This document shows, one piece after another, positions 43,185-55,206 of a DNA stretch of 64,000 nucleotides. A program made the translations under genes and the position numbers. The stretch's first letter is position 1; each line of letters begins with the position of its first letter. The DNA is from Stropharia rugosoannulata. Taxonomy: Eukaryota > Basidiomycota > Agaricomycetes > Agaricales > Strophariaceae. The notes under the pieces were generated by a model that saw only the letters and a program-made list of their open reading frames with translations, was not told where the DNA came from and searched no databases. The stretch lies in the NCBI GenBank assembly GCA_028532985.1, contig JANCIK010000013.1, positions 2,294,001 through 2,358,000 on the forward strand, given 5' to 3'.

Positions 43185-44389
43185 ATGCCGCGTCGTCTAC
43201 CTCGCGACGGTGAATATCCTATAAGCATGGCGTTAACACTATCACTGAAGTTTTCTCATCCAGATTGTATTGTGAACTGGGCCTCAGATCCAAGCAAAGA
43301 CCAAAGATTGCTTGATTGGCTTGATACACATCATGCCGAGCGAGAGATACTTTTCGCGTCTGACATCCGGCGCGAAGGAAAGCGCTCTGTCGACCCCCGG
43401 TGCTCGGTGATAGCATGTGGCACGCGCGCTGCAACTGCCATATTTGCGAACGACTCGAACGTCATCTTGCGTGAGCGTGTTGTCGAAGACCCTCTCCATT
43501 ACGGCAAGATCGTGGGTGATCATATACGCAATGGGTACCTTCGCCTGCTTTTTCTTTCTTTCTTCAGTACCAACTAAAAAATACACAGGCTAAAAAGGAG
43601 ATATCAAAAGTTCAACAAGGAAATTGGACCTCGCGCCGCGAACTTGCGCTATAAAGACATAAAAATCGGGGGGAAATTGCATAAGAAAATTGGTAAGGAA
43701 TAGATTGCATGTTATTTACCTTGCTCTGAGATGGACAATGCTTCAAAGACCAACTTATGTCTGATGAGTTCCCTGAATGGGCCCGACTTCATGTGTACTG
43801 GAGAACGAATTCATATTTCAACCAGTACCACACACCAAATGCTCGTCCTTCGGCCAGAATTAAGGAGAAGAAAGCTCGAAAAGGTTCTACCAACGTAGTA
43901 CGCACCCGGTTATACTTCACAAAAAATACCACTGACTTTGCGAGGCAGGAAGTTATAGTTATCGATGATGATTCAGACGATGCAATGGACATGTATTCTG
44001 ACGACGACATGAAAGAAACGAAGTCTCATATTAGACAGTCATTCGCCAAATCTTCGTGAGTACACGCACAATTTACGTTGCTCAGATCAACTGAACCTAC
44101 TGAAAGGTCAAGCGAGATGAAAATTGAACCTGACGACAGCTTCAAGACACATTTCAAGCAAGGAGATGTCTCTGAGGACGAGGCGCTAAAGTTCACACAG
44201 ACTCACGAACTGAGGATGGAAGAGCTGCGAATCGAACGAAGGAAGCTCGATATTCAGAAAGCGCAGCTCGAGGCTGAGGCCTTTAAACGAAGGGAGAAAC
44301 ACGAAATGATGCTGCAACTTATGGCCTTTGTAAATGGGGAGATTCCAGATACGAGTAGTATTATGATGGAAAAGGCTCATAGCATCTGA
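43185..44389 (+). CDS. Putative Myb/trihelix-like DNA-binding protein with C-terminal coiled coil
   Basis: Exons joined at four GT-AG introns keep one frame: a first domain with LLDWLDTHHAEREILFASD and KIVGDHIRNGLKRRYQKFNKEIG, then LRYKDIKIGGKLHKKIDQLMSDEFPEWARLHVYWRT, an acidic VIDDDSDDAMDMYSDDD stretch and a helical tail (ELRIERRKLDIQKAQLEAEAFKRREK) likely to coil. The layout resembles a family amplified in mushroom genomes that starts with a Myb/SANT-type three-helix region. This is from memory and unnamed. The 5' end is uncertain (MPRRLP at 43185 may not be the true start). It ends convergently 95 bp from the O-methyltransferase gene. Confidence 0.6.
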
Positions 44390-44484
44390 GAATGATCCTG
44401 TCATTTCCAATCTCTGGGAAACAAGTGGGATTTGCTTTCAGGCATAATCATATTATTCTTGACGTACTAGCTAGAAATTTCCAG

Positions 44485-45339
44485 CTATTTTCTTATAGCA
44501 TAAATGAACCCATCGTAACCTTTGTCGCCAACTGTTCCGATGGTGGTGGCTTCAACCTGATCGTCACCTTTGATTGATTCGAGCAATGTGCGGACGCCTT
44601 CTACATTCGCATCCGAATATGAAGGGTCAGCGACGCGACCGTATCGGACAACGTTATCCACAATCTACAATGCTCGGTCAATTTAATTTTGATTTCAGGA
44701 GGGGTACGACACATACAATTACCCCTCCCGGACGCACCAGTCGCTTTGCCTCTTTGAAATAAATCTTATTGGATGGTTTGTCCGCGTCGATGAAGATAAA
44801 ATCAAAAGGAGTATCGGGATGTAGCTTCTCCAGTGACTCAGCCGCAGGCCCTTCAATAACTTCAATACTGGATGAAAGCCCAGCTTTAGCGAAGTTCTCG
44901 CGTGCAACCTATGAAACCGTAAGGATTTCGTCAGGCTTGGATTGTCAACTGTATTGGACTGCTGCTCTCACTTTTGCATGGTGAGCTGATAACTCCAGTG
45001 TCACCACCTTTCCATCTGCAGGAAGGCCACGCGCAAGCCAGATAGTAGAGTATCTAATTAATAGCTCTTGTCATAGAACTCGACTTTGAATAATTGGATA
45101 ACGCACCCTCCCAGAGTGCCAACCTCTAGAACGCGCTTCGCAGCCAAGGATCGAACAAGCAGATTGAGGAGCTTTCCCTGGGCCTTCGAGACTGCAATAT
45201 CTGGGAGACCTTGTTCGCTGTTATTCTTCACGGTGGCATCAAGTATATCATCTTCAGGGATTAGAAAGGAGTTGTGGTATTCATCAGACCGCTTCCAGTC
45301 CTCGAGACTAGTAGGACGGTAATTCTGTCTACCTGCCAT
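44485..45339 (-). CDS. SAM-dependent O-methyltransferase, family 3 (CCoAOMT-like)
   Basis: ATG at 45339 (MAGRQNYRPTSLEDW), stop TAG at 44485-44487, several short introns. SAM motif VLEVGTLGGYSTIWLARGLP, KVARENFAKAGLSS, then DFIFIDADKPSN (metal and Asp motif), RLVRPGGVIIVDNVVR and the C-terminal GYDGFIYAIRK. These fit small cation-dependent O-methyltransferases that methylate catechol-type hydroxyls. Substrate not deducible. No neighbouring biosynthetic cluster is seen. Confidence 0.88.
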
Positions 45340-46272
45340 GCGAACAATAAAATCGGAGATGGGGGTGTTGACAGTATGTTGGATACCTATGAGCCGTTCA
45401 ATTACTTATCATATACGTGTCAGCTGGGTACTTATGTCGCAATGCTTATGCGGTATGCGATGATGCATTTATGTCTAATAATCGGTCACGCCTAGCATTT
45501 CACGTGGATGAGGCTTTTTCATTTAGATAGTAACGGGAAGACATTTGTGAATCGACTCGTAAACAAAAACGATAAGTGCTCGTTCCACGGATGGCAGGGA
45601 GAGGCAAGGTCTGTGTTTTTTTGTTCTTTTCTTTGGATCGGAAAACATCATTTCAGGTGGCTAATAAAATAATCAGCACGATTGAAGAAGCACCCGTCAC
45701 AAAAGTCTACACCCGTCCCACTTACCTCAGGGCCCAGGAGAAGGAAGCGAAAAAGAAGAGCACTGGGCTCATGTCATCAGATAAGCGGAAGAGTATTTTT
45801 CTTTTTTCTTTTTTTTTTTTTTTTTTTTTTTTACGCGGAAACGAGACGAGAAGATATTCCTGTCAAATTAAGAGAGTCAGTACTGCATCAAACGCAAGCC
45901 GCAATATCATCCGCTCACTCAAGCATAATTGAAAAAAATCATTGGAGGGAAGGTTTTGGAAGTGACTGTGAGACTGGAAAGTGGAAAGTGGATAGTGGGT
46001 TCTGTCACGGTGAAGGCAGCAAGAAGTTGCGTAATACCCATCTATTTGTATCCCGGTTTTGCGGAACACAGATCCTGAGTATTTCGTTTCGTGGGGAAGG
46101 AAGTTAGGAGGTAAGTAAGCATACGCCGGGGATATATCCTGCCAGGGAATCTCCAGATGGACTGCTACACGAGAGGTATAGCAGGTATGCCTGTACAATA
46201 GTACTTGTGTGTCGTGAATGCCGTCCGGCTCGCATCAGAGCTGACACCACACCCCGATGCTTCATAGCTGGA
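45340..46272. other. Intergenic with poly-T tract
   Basis: About 930 bp between the O-methyltransferase start and the 3' end of MFS paralogue 3. No gene seen. Confidence 0.5.
45809..45832 (+). repeat. Poly-T tract
   Basis: An uninterrupted run of 24 T, preceded by further T-rich sequence from about 45795. Simple mononucleotide repeat. Confidence 0.9.
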
Positions 46273-48065
46273 TTACGGCCTTGCTCCCTGCCTGGGCTTG
46301 TCCTTAGGCAGGTAAGAGGTCCCAAAGATACCTAAAAGCGTGATGCCAATGCAAAGGTAGTATACTAAATTACCTCCTGCTAAGTTGTGTTGCAGCGACA
46401 ACGAAAACAGCGAAGTGGCAATGGTCGGAGCAAGGGTACGTGAGCCCGAGCTCGCCATCTGCGCGAGACCATTAGCTGTTGCCAAAGGACCTCCCGTTGG
46501 CACACTCTCTACGACGATCATCTGAACCGAACCTGTATAGACAAAAAAATATGTTAACATATTGCATAGTGAAGCGTAGTACATGCCACATACCGTACGC
46601 AAAATATATCATAACATGGCACGAAAGCTGGACGGCCATGCAGGCAACGACATATCCATCAACGCGACCCGCGCGTTGAGCAAAGAACTTCATGAGAGGA
46701 TACATCGCGAAGCACACCACCAAACTGCGCACAGACACGCGGTACACCCGGTGAACACCAAAGCGCCGCAGCACGGGGCCAAGCAAATTCAGCTGGATAA
46801 TGGCGTTAAGTGAGCCAAACGATGCCATCGTAACACCGATATGAAATGGGTCCAGCCCGAGGCCCCCAAGTGCGATGGAGGTAGACCACATCAAAGGGAG
46901 CAGTGCGGAATGGAGCATGTCGGTAAAGGCCAGGAATCCGTTCGCGCCTACGGCGAGCATAACTGGACCGGTGAAGGCTTCGCGGAGATTGGGGGCAGAG
47001 AGAGCAGGTGCAGATCCATCATCATGTGGATGCAAAGATGAATCACCGTCCATAAGAGGAGTTCGTTCTGTTGGAGGTACATTGAGCTGGCGGATCTTGT
47101 CCTGTTTTTCCTTCTTAACAAGAGAAGGCAGCGTCTGAACCAGGTTCAGTTAGACATTGTTCAAAGGACATGCATTGAGGTGAATATAGCGAGACACTTT
47201 ACCTCCTTCAATACGAAAGACGAAACTATGAACGCGATGAACGACAAACTTGCAGCAACGGCGCAAGGCAAAAAATATGGATGCCTGATCAAAAGAGGAA
47301 TACGTCCAATGCCATCTGGCCACCTTTTTGCCGGGTTAGATAGGACACCTCCAATAAGGTTTCTTGAAGACGGTTCAGATGAGTTCAACGTTCATCTATG
47401 TATTGTTGCCATTACTCACGCAGTGGTAGATCCGACACTCCACACCATCGGATTATAAGCAAACGCATCGGCTCTGTTTGTAATGTCAGTCGACTGTGTA
47501 GTTATATTCCATATGATGTTGAGTAAAAGCATTGACAAGATGATTTCCGATTTCCGACTTGCCTCAGTCAAAATGCTTCTGCTGACACCAATGTTTCCGT
47601 TGAACGTGCCTTGCAAGCATCTGAATACAACCAACGGCCAGAATGTGGTGGTCAATCCGAAAGAAAGCATAGCAATTGTCAGGCCTAGGGGCCCAATAAG
47701 AAGGACAGGGCGTCGTCCGAAACGATCCGCGGCAAATCCCCATAGTACAACAGTTAAGGCTTCAGAGAGGAAAAAAGTAGATTCCTAGTATACAGTTAAG
47801 ATCGTCAACCAGTCTAAATAAAATAAGACTTAAAACATACGATTATACCACCGTAGTATCCTGTTTTCTTTTCGTCGCCTCCAGTGATTCCCGTTTCTCT
47901 TATAAACTGGTTGATGAAGGGATAGATGCACAGAGCAGCGATGGGCTCAGAGAACTGGATCAAGCTGACACTGATTAACTGCGCAACAGGTAGAGGTGTT
48001 CGTCTGGTCAAAACTCTATCCCTAGACGTGTCCTCAGGTCCAGCATGATCTGTTTCGGCTTGCAT
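46273..48065 (-). CDS. MFS transporter (DHA1-like), paralogue 3
   Basis: ATG at 48065 (MQAETDHAGPED), stop at 46273. Six exons. FINQFIRETGITGGDEKKTGYYGGIIV, WGFAADRFGRRPVLLIGPLG, GTFNGNIGVSRSILTE, STDITNRADAFAYNPMVWSVGS, LSNPAKRWPDGIGRIPLLIRHPYFLPCA, TERTPLM, LDPFHIGVTMASFGSLN, VLRRFGVHRVYRVSVRS, VESVPTGGPLATANGLAQM and a basic tail. Much closer to paralogue 4 than to 1 or 2. It is divergent from paralogue 4 with eIF2-beta between them, and shares about 20 bp of upstream sequence with it (48076-48096). Confidence 0.86.
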
Positions 48066-48555
48066 GCTGGCTCCTTTAGAATGTGCACTGCGTCAAATAG
48101 CACGATATTTTGGGAAGTGTGATACCCACTTGGAAGATGAGTGTACCGGAAACGGACTGAATGCACGACAAGGAAGTCGTTCGAGTTTTGAAGACCTCTC
48201 GCAACCCTGTGAATCCCCGCTTCCGCAGTAGAAGCTCGCCTCGCTGGCGAGCGTTGACGTCGGGATAAGGAAAAATGACTCAATTGGTAATTTATGTAAT
48301 GATGGCCAGTAAGTAAGCAGCGCTTAAGGAGGAAGCACACATGGCGAAATATATACTTAAATCGTTACTGTAGTCGTTGAATAACCTGACATCTGGCTTG
48401 AGGCTTAACCTTACCCAACGACCGAGGAAGAGAATAGTATGGGCCGAAATGGACAAAAAATCTACAAGTTCCACACGTAGTCAGAAGTACCTCTGACGAT
48501 GGAGTAATCGGATCTATATTGATCAAGCACTCTACATACGCACAGCTTGTGCCAT
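48066..48555. other. Upstream region of MFS paralogue 3
   Basis: Contains at 48076-48096 the block AGAATGTGCACTGCGTCAA, which reappears inverted at 51228-51250 before paralogue 4. Otherwise no gene. Confidence 0.5.
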
Positions 48556-49762
48556 CTATCCCGTCTTATTCTTGCTGCGCTTGCCAACTTGGGCCTGGAA
48601 ACCGCTCTTAATCGCATTGACGGAACGACGTGAACCACACGACTCGCATGCCATGAAGAAGATACGGTTCTCCTTGGTCAAAAGAGTGTCTGGTGACTTG
48701 CACGTCTTGCAAGTAACATACTCCACCATGTACCGCCGCAGTACGTTCTCGATCTGTTTCTGCTGGAAACGACCCTTGATGACCAAGCGTCCCGCACCAT
48801 CGACGGAACCTGTAGTACCCATTTCGGCGAACAGATACTGAATAACATGCTCGGGTTGACGATGCATCTTTTTGCAGATATCAGTGACATTGGCAAAGAT
48901 GGATTTTTTGTTGCCTTCGCGGAAGAGTTGAGGGGGGGCAATGGTGTAGCGCTTCTTTGATGCGCTTGAAAGGAGAGATGGGTTTGCAGCGTGTAGCGAA
49001 GCGTAGAAGCGAGTTAGCAGCTGTGTTTTTATTATTACTACTGGGATTTAGACATATTAAAGGACTGCGCACCTCCTGGTATGTGTAATCACGATCTGAT
49101 TTGAGCCATGCTTCATTGCCAGCATCGAGGCCGACGGGTGCATCGCCTTGTGCGAAAGGGTCATCGCCAAGTTCCTCCTCATCAAGATTATCGAGGTGCG
49201 AGCCATCCGGCTCAGGACCGTCCTCATCGTCGTCATCGCCGCCTTCCTTTGCCGGTGTCGATTGTAGTTCTTTCTCAAAGGCGTCGAGGTCGAATGCAGC
49301 CTTTTTCTTGCTCGATTTCTTCTTCTTCTTCATGTCTGAGAAGTCGAGATCATCCGCGGTAATCGCAGGTGCATCTCCCGAAGGGACCTCGTCTTTCGTG
49401 ATGGGTGTAGAAGTGCCCGAATCATCGCCCTGTTGAATGTCACAGCCTGGTCAACGGACAAAAACCAGTAGACGCACGAAGTCCATAGGAATCTCCTTCT
49501 TTTTCTTCTTCTTCTTCAGATCGCCAAACATCGCCTTCAAATCATCAGACTCCGCCGTCGGCTTTTTCTCTTGAGCCATAAGTTCATGAGCCGTAGTGGG
49601 TCCTAAGTCTACACTCTCGCCATTGATTGTAGTGCTTTCGATGGTCTCCGGTGCTGGTTTAGTCGGGTCAGCGTCGGCGCCCAGGGGATCCTCGATGAAG
49701 ACAACATTCTTCTTTTTCCGTTTCTTGAGGGAAGGATCGAATAGCGGTTCTTCTGATGCCAT
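48556..49762 (-). CDS. SUI3: Translation initiation factor eIF2 subunit beta
   Basis: ATG at 49762. Three lysine blocks ([28 protein letters not shown]) precede an acidic stretch. The conserved core runs [82 protein letters not shown], then the C2-C2 zinc finger (CKTC, CESC) and the tail [16 protein letters not shown]. eIF2-beta is part of the ternary complex delivering initiator Met-tRNA, and its lysine blocks bind eIF5 and eIF2B-epsilon. Introns near 49490-49430 and 49076-49020. Stop at 48556-48558. Confidence 0.95.
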
Positions 49763-51273
49763 TTCTATGAGAAAGCAAAAAGGCCGTTTGTGAAGTCACA
49801 GAAACAGAAATGAGTAGTGCTTGATCAGTGCACGAGTTGGGCGGCAGCTGGGTTTGAAAATTTAGCTTATGTCATATGTGGAGTAGAACTCGTTTGCGGC
49901 TCGTCACTGACTCACTGCAATGACTCTTCACCTTTGCTTCATCTTATCTTCACCAGCTCTTCGCAAACTTCTACCTCTATTCTTACTTGCCACTTGGTCC
50001 CAACATAAACTCCCTAATCGCGAATTCTCACTTGTTGCTGGCCTCTCGTTCAAATTTCATACCTGCAATGTGCGTGGTCTCGGGGAAATTACAAGGCTTC
50101 TGTTCTACCCAAGTTCTACCGTCTACGGTCTACCTTCAAACTGCGATCGTTACAACTCTCTAAATTACCGAACCCTCAGGGCTCCCAGCCCGGCTAATCT
50201 GACTTACTACCACCGACTGATTATGTTGACTCCCAGAATACCTACCTATATCACAGCTGGCAAGTGTATACCTAGTGTCTCCCACGTTTTCTGTGAAGAA
50301 GGAGGTAATCAGGGATAGACAACTGAGTCTATTCGGCCAGGAGCTTGCCCATATTGCTAATTTGCTTCTCGCTAAACTGGCCAAAATCTGATTTTTTGAC
50401 ATGCTGCTCATCCCTGCGACATAGCTCCTTGAAAGCATGTACGTGGAACTAAATCTAGTCTTCCGACTTTTACACTTGCCCCGATTGTTATTTCGGCGAA
50501 GCGCTACCATGTGAAGCTCTTATTCGCATCCGCGTGCATTGACCGAGCCACAATCCGGGCAGTCTCCCGAATACTACAGGGATGGCCGACAATGCACTCA
50601 CCACTGCCTTAGCCGATCACGAACTCAGCAGACCAACAAAGCGCGACAACAGCGATGGCTACGTCGATACTCGTTTTCTTACGCGCAGGCTATGGTTCAA
50701 CTGGTTGTTCACTGGAACTAGATTCGTGCTGTGATAGGTAAGTATGTACATGTCATACTACAATTTCTCCAGGCATCTATTTTTCCTTACAATCAAAGCG
50801 AACTGATCAAAAGAAGGTTATATTCGAATTGATCTGGAGACTTACTCCAGCTTACTCTTCGGTCTATGTACAGTGCATATGGATAAGACAGTAAGATTTG
50901 GGTAATATTAAGTCCTAAATTAAAGCTTAGAAGATCTAGAGTCCCCTCAATGTCAACTCAATGTCTACACTAACTATTTATGTGCGCTCAGCCCCTTTGC
51001 TGTTATGTTTTCATCATTACATAAATTGCCTAGACCAATAGCAATTGTATTGCTGGTCCGGCGTTGACGCTGTCAAAGTTTATGTATTGGGGAGCCTGGT
51101 GATTGGGGGGTTTTTATTTTTAGAGACTCTTAAACTCGAATAACTGCCTTGTCACATATCTGATAGCAGTCAGCAGTCCCTCCAACACACCCCAGTGAGT
51201 AATCACACTTCCCAACGTACCATGCTAGTTGACGCAGTGCACATTTCTAAGGGGTTGCCGATACTTCGTCAGT
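49763..51273. other. Intergenic
   Basis: About 1.5 kb between divergent eIF2-beta and MFS paralogue 4. Only short frames, none recognisable. The last 50 bp include the block shared with paralogue 3. Confidence 0.5.
51228..51250 (+). promoter_or_regulatory. Conserved upstream block shared with MFS paralogue 3
   Basis: TTGACGCAGTGCACATTTCTAA, about 25-45 bp before the ATG of paralogue 4, matches inverted 48076-48096 before paralogue 3 nearly base for base. Either a regulatory element or simply residue of the duplication. Confidence 0.5.
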
Positions 51274-53059
51274 ATGCAAACAGACGAATCAGATACGTTG
51301 CGCGAAGAAACCTCTGGAGACAGAGTCTTGACTAGACGAACGCCTCTCCCCGTTACGCAGTTAATCAGCGTCTGCCTGATCCAGTTCTCTGAACCTATTG
51401 CTGGTCTGTGCATATATCCCTTTATCAACCAGTTTATAAGGGAGACGGGAATCACTGGAGGAGACGAAAAGAAAACAGGATACTATGGTGGTATAATCGT
51501 ATGTTCTTTAGCCCTAGTTTTGTAGACCGGTTGACGATCTTGACTCTATCCTATGTAGGAGTCTACTTTCTTCCTTTCTGAAGCCTTAACTGTTGTACTA
51601 TGGGGATATGCAGCTGACCGCTTTGGACGACGCCCTGTCTTTCTTCTTGCACCTCTGGGCCTGACGATATCTATGCTTTCTTTCGGATTATCCGCCAAAT
51701 TTTGGTCACTGGTTATATTTAGATGTCTACAAGGCACTTTCAACGGAAACATTGGTGTCAGCAGAAGCATTATGACAGAGGTAACGGATTATTATTTTTA
51801 CTGCTACTTGCTTTGCTTAGCTCAAGAACGCGGGGTACCGCACAGTCGACTGATAGTACGAACAGAGCCGACGCGTTCGCTTTCAACCCGCTGGTGTGGA
51901 GCGTCGGATCGACCACGGCGTGAGTAATATTAGCAATATCACACAAATGAGCGCAAAATTCATTTCAAACAACTTCAAGGAACCTTATTGGAGGCATTCT
52001 GTCCAATCCAGCAAAAAGATGGCCAAACGGCATCGGACGTATCCCTCTTCTCATTAGGCATCCATACTTTTTGCCTTGCGCAGCTGCTGCAAGCTTGGCA
52101 TTCATTGCGTTCATCGTGGCATCTCTTCTTCTAAAAGAGGTATGCTAAGTCTTGTCGGTTGTATACCACATAACCGAACATCATCCTAGACACTACCTTC
52201 TATCGTTGACAAGGAAAATCAGAAAAAAGATGGCCGACTTGAATGTCCTCCAACAGAACGAACTCCTCTTGTGAACACTAGTGATGCTTCTGTGCATGTG
52301 TCTGATGACTCTGTACCTGCCACAGCCGTCCCCAAACTGCGTGATGCTTTCACCAGCAAAGTCATGCTCGCCGTAGGCGCAAGCGGATTCCTGGCCTTTA
52401 CCGACATGCTTCATTCCGCTCTTCTGCCCCTGATGTGGTCGACTTCCATCGCAGTGGGTGGTCTGGGGCTGGATCCCTTCCATATAGGCGTGACAATGGC
52501 GTCGTTCGGCGCCTTCAACGCCGTCATCCAGTTGAATCTGATGGGTCCCGTGTTGCGACGCTTTGGGGTACACAGAGTATACCGAGTGAGCATACGCAGC
52601 TTCATCGTATGCTTCGCGATGTACCCCCTCATGAAGTTATTTGCTCAACGTGCGGGACGCGTCGATGGATATGTTATTGCCTGCATGGCTGTCCAACTTT
52701 CGTGCCACATTATGATAAACTTTGCATACGGTATGTGGTGAGATATCACCTATTAATTTGTATACATGCAAAGATGTTAACTATTTTTTTCATTTGACAA
52801 CGTAGGTTCAGTACAAATAATTGTCGTGGAAAGTGTACCAAGAGGAGGCCCCCTGGCTACAGCCAACGGTCTCGGGCACATGCTCAGTTCAGTTGCACGC
52901 ACAGTGGCACCGACCATTGCCACATCGCTTTTTTCGCTCTCGCTGCAACGTAACTTGGCAGGGGGTAATTTTGTATACTACGTTTGCATTGGCGTTACCC
53001 TTTTGGGTATCTTCGGGGCAAACGCATTCAACACGGTTGCTCATACCGACTTCCCATGA
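51274..53059 (+). CDS. MFS transporter (DHA1-like), paralogue 4
   Basis: ATG at 51274 (MQTDESDTLREE), stop at 53057-53059. Same six exons and motifs as paralogue 3 (LTRRTPLPVTQLISVCLIQFSEPI, WGYAADRFGRRPVFLLAPLG, LSNPAKRWPNGIGRIPLLI, ECPPTERTPLV, LDPFHIGVTMASFGAFN, VLRRFGVHRVYRVSIRSF, VESVPRGGPLATANGLGHM). It differs at the very C-terminus (GANAFNTVAHTDF), where paralogue 3 ends in a basic KDKPRQ tail. Frame intact. About 12 membrane segments. Substrate unknown. Confidence 0.86.
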
Positions 53060-53341
53060 TTCCTGCGCCTTGATATTACGATGTACGATAGTACTTACTC
53101 GGCTCGTAGGTGGATACATTGTCAAAAACAAAAATAAAATAAAAGAGCATAAAAAGACAAGAATTCTTTGAGGAGAAATATATTACCATTATGCTTGGAT
53201 TATGCAGCTGAAAATTTAACAACAGGAAGAACATAATAACTATGTAGATGGATAGAAATTCTTGACCTGCTAAAGAAGCAGGTCATACAAATCATGTTCT
53301 TGTCGCATTTCTGCATGGCTACGAACATCCTTATACGATTT

Positions 53342-55206
53342 CTAATTTCTACTGTCATTCATTGAAGCTGGGTATCTTGCTTCTCCATGCCTCCCCGCCC
53401 AATCAAAATCAACAAGCATCACTTGCATTTCACCTAAACATAGTATGTTGGCGTCACGTAGGTCACCATATACCAATCCATTTTTATGCAGTATCCGGAT
53501 TGCACTTTCAATTGGTCTGGTAGCACATCCTCAGGAGGAATTTCACGACGATGAGGAGCCTGGTCGTATAGCATAAGCCATACTGACTTGCTGTCTCGAA
53601 GATACTCCATGACAACCATGTACAGGCCGCCAACGATGAGTTGACATGAATATAGCTTCGGGGCAAAACCAGCATCAGACAGAAGTTTGTGGGCGTCGGC
53701 ATTGTGTTGACTCGTGAACTTAATAATAACTGTTGATGCAGCATCATGGACGGTAGTTTCGGCCACGTAAAGAGCAGTGGTTCCCGACTGCAGGTTTGGT
53801 ACCGTTTCAAAATTGGGCTCGCCTCTGGGGAAAGTATGCCACGGTATTTGAGGGAAAGAGACAAATCACCAAAAACACTAGCAATCGAAGTAGGATCCGG
53901 GAAAAGAGCAGATATGTTTGCATCCTTAGGTTTGGCACGAACCTTCCAGTAGTAGTTCTGCAACTTGTCTAGACACAATGAGGTGCACTTGAAAGTGCGA
54001 GCAAGGCGGATAATGCTGTTGGTCAAATGAAATCCAGATGAAATGTCCAAGGTGAGGAGCCGAGACGCATAGACCGAACCCAACACAAACGGCAAGACCA
54101 ACATCAATGCGAGTCCCTGAGATACCAAGAAGTATAGCAGGAAAATTGCAGGAACCCAGATATGATACAAACTGATAATCAACCGTTAATTGATGTGTAT
54201 GGTTAGAAGGAGCGACATCACCTTTTCGGTTGACATATTCTTGATGTAGTCGACTACAGCTTGAAGGAACGGATCACCCTGCATGCCCATTGTGTTCTTC
54301 GATTCTAAAATCGCAATTGGGAAATCAGTGCCATCAGCAAACCAACGTGCGTCGGGGGTGATGGACCCCTCTCAGTCGATTCTTGCAGCTATTCTTTTGA
54401 AGCAAGGGATCTATGGAATGTTTGATGGCAAGTTGACGGACATTGCCACTGTCATAAAACGCGACAGGTCAACCTCACACGGCGTCACATTGACGTCTCC
54501 AAGATTATCGAGGCGTTTTTTGTAAACGAGCTAACGGCGAGCTGAATGTGGCCGCGGGATTCTATCGATGAACACGACTTGGTCATCGGAGCCGAGAAGT
54601 TTTGCCACTTCGGCAGGGTTGCTGACGATACTAGAAGGTGCAGGACATTTCGACATTTTCTTGTGCTGCTCGTGGAGGTCTGTAGAGAGAAATGAGGAAC
54701 TAGCATTGGGGGGATGGCAAGTGGACATTGCTCGTACCTGCTTTAACCTCTTTAAGTCTGACACCTTCAGGATCATGAATGACGCGGACCCTTCACTAAG
54801 TCATGATCAGAAGAAATATGAACCAGTTTCTAGGAATGCCAAACCTTCGGGGGTGGCGATAATGATGTGAAAGTAGTCGTCATCCGGCTCGTCGGGAAAT
54901 ATCTTGTACAGGGCAGTGTCAAGAGGCTCCTTTTGGATGTGAAGCCAATTTAAAGCTGGTTTTCGTTGGTTTTCAAAAGGCTCAATGGGAAGATCACTCT
55001 GTCCAGAGTCAGCTGGCGTGTTCAATACCAGAGCAAGTGAGCGTACCTCGTAGAGCTCAAGATAGTCCCGCATGACATTGACATGATTCCGGAATGTAGT
55101 CAGCTCCTTGGGGATCTCTTTAATCAGCGCGGAAACACGAGAGTCAGCTTTAATATCGATTTCCACATCAGTTTTTTTCTCCGGGGAAATAGCAGAGAAG
55201 GTTCAT
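53342..55206 (-). CDS. Crinkler-type protein with nuclease-like and protein-kinase-like domains (model incomplete, possibly decaying)
   Basis: N-terminal third (ATG 55206, then about 55166-54850) has crinkler-type header features: VSALIKEIPKELTTF, DYLELYE, KEPLDTALYKIFPDEPDDDYFHIIIATPEG. A middle region (about 54370-54250) has WFADGTDFPIAILESKN followed by GDPFLQAVVDY, fitting the D...ExK pattern of PD-(D/E)XK nucleases. The C-terminal part, with introns resolved by splicing, has VIIKF (beta3 Lys), GGLYMVVMEYL, LHKNGLVYGDLRDANIL (catalytic loop) and VMLVDFDWAGRHGEARYP (DFD in place of DFG), ending at 53342. Crinkler-type effectors with nuclease and kinase parts are known across eukaryotes. 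Problems: the start ATG and header are out of frame across an A7 run, and two in-frame stops lie at 54372-54374 and 54411-54413. Exons between are unresolved. Confidence 0.6.
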
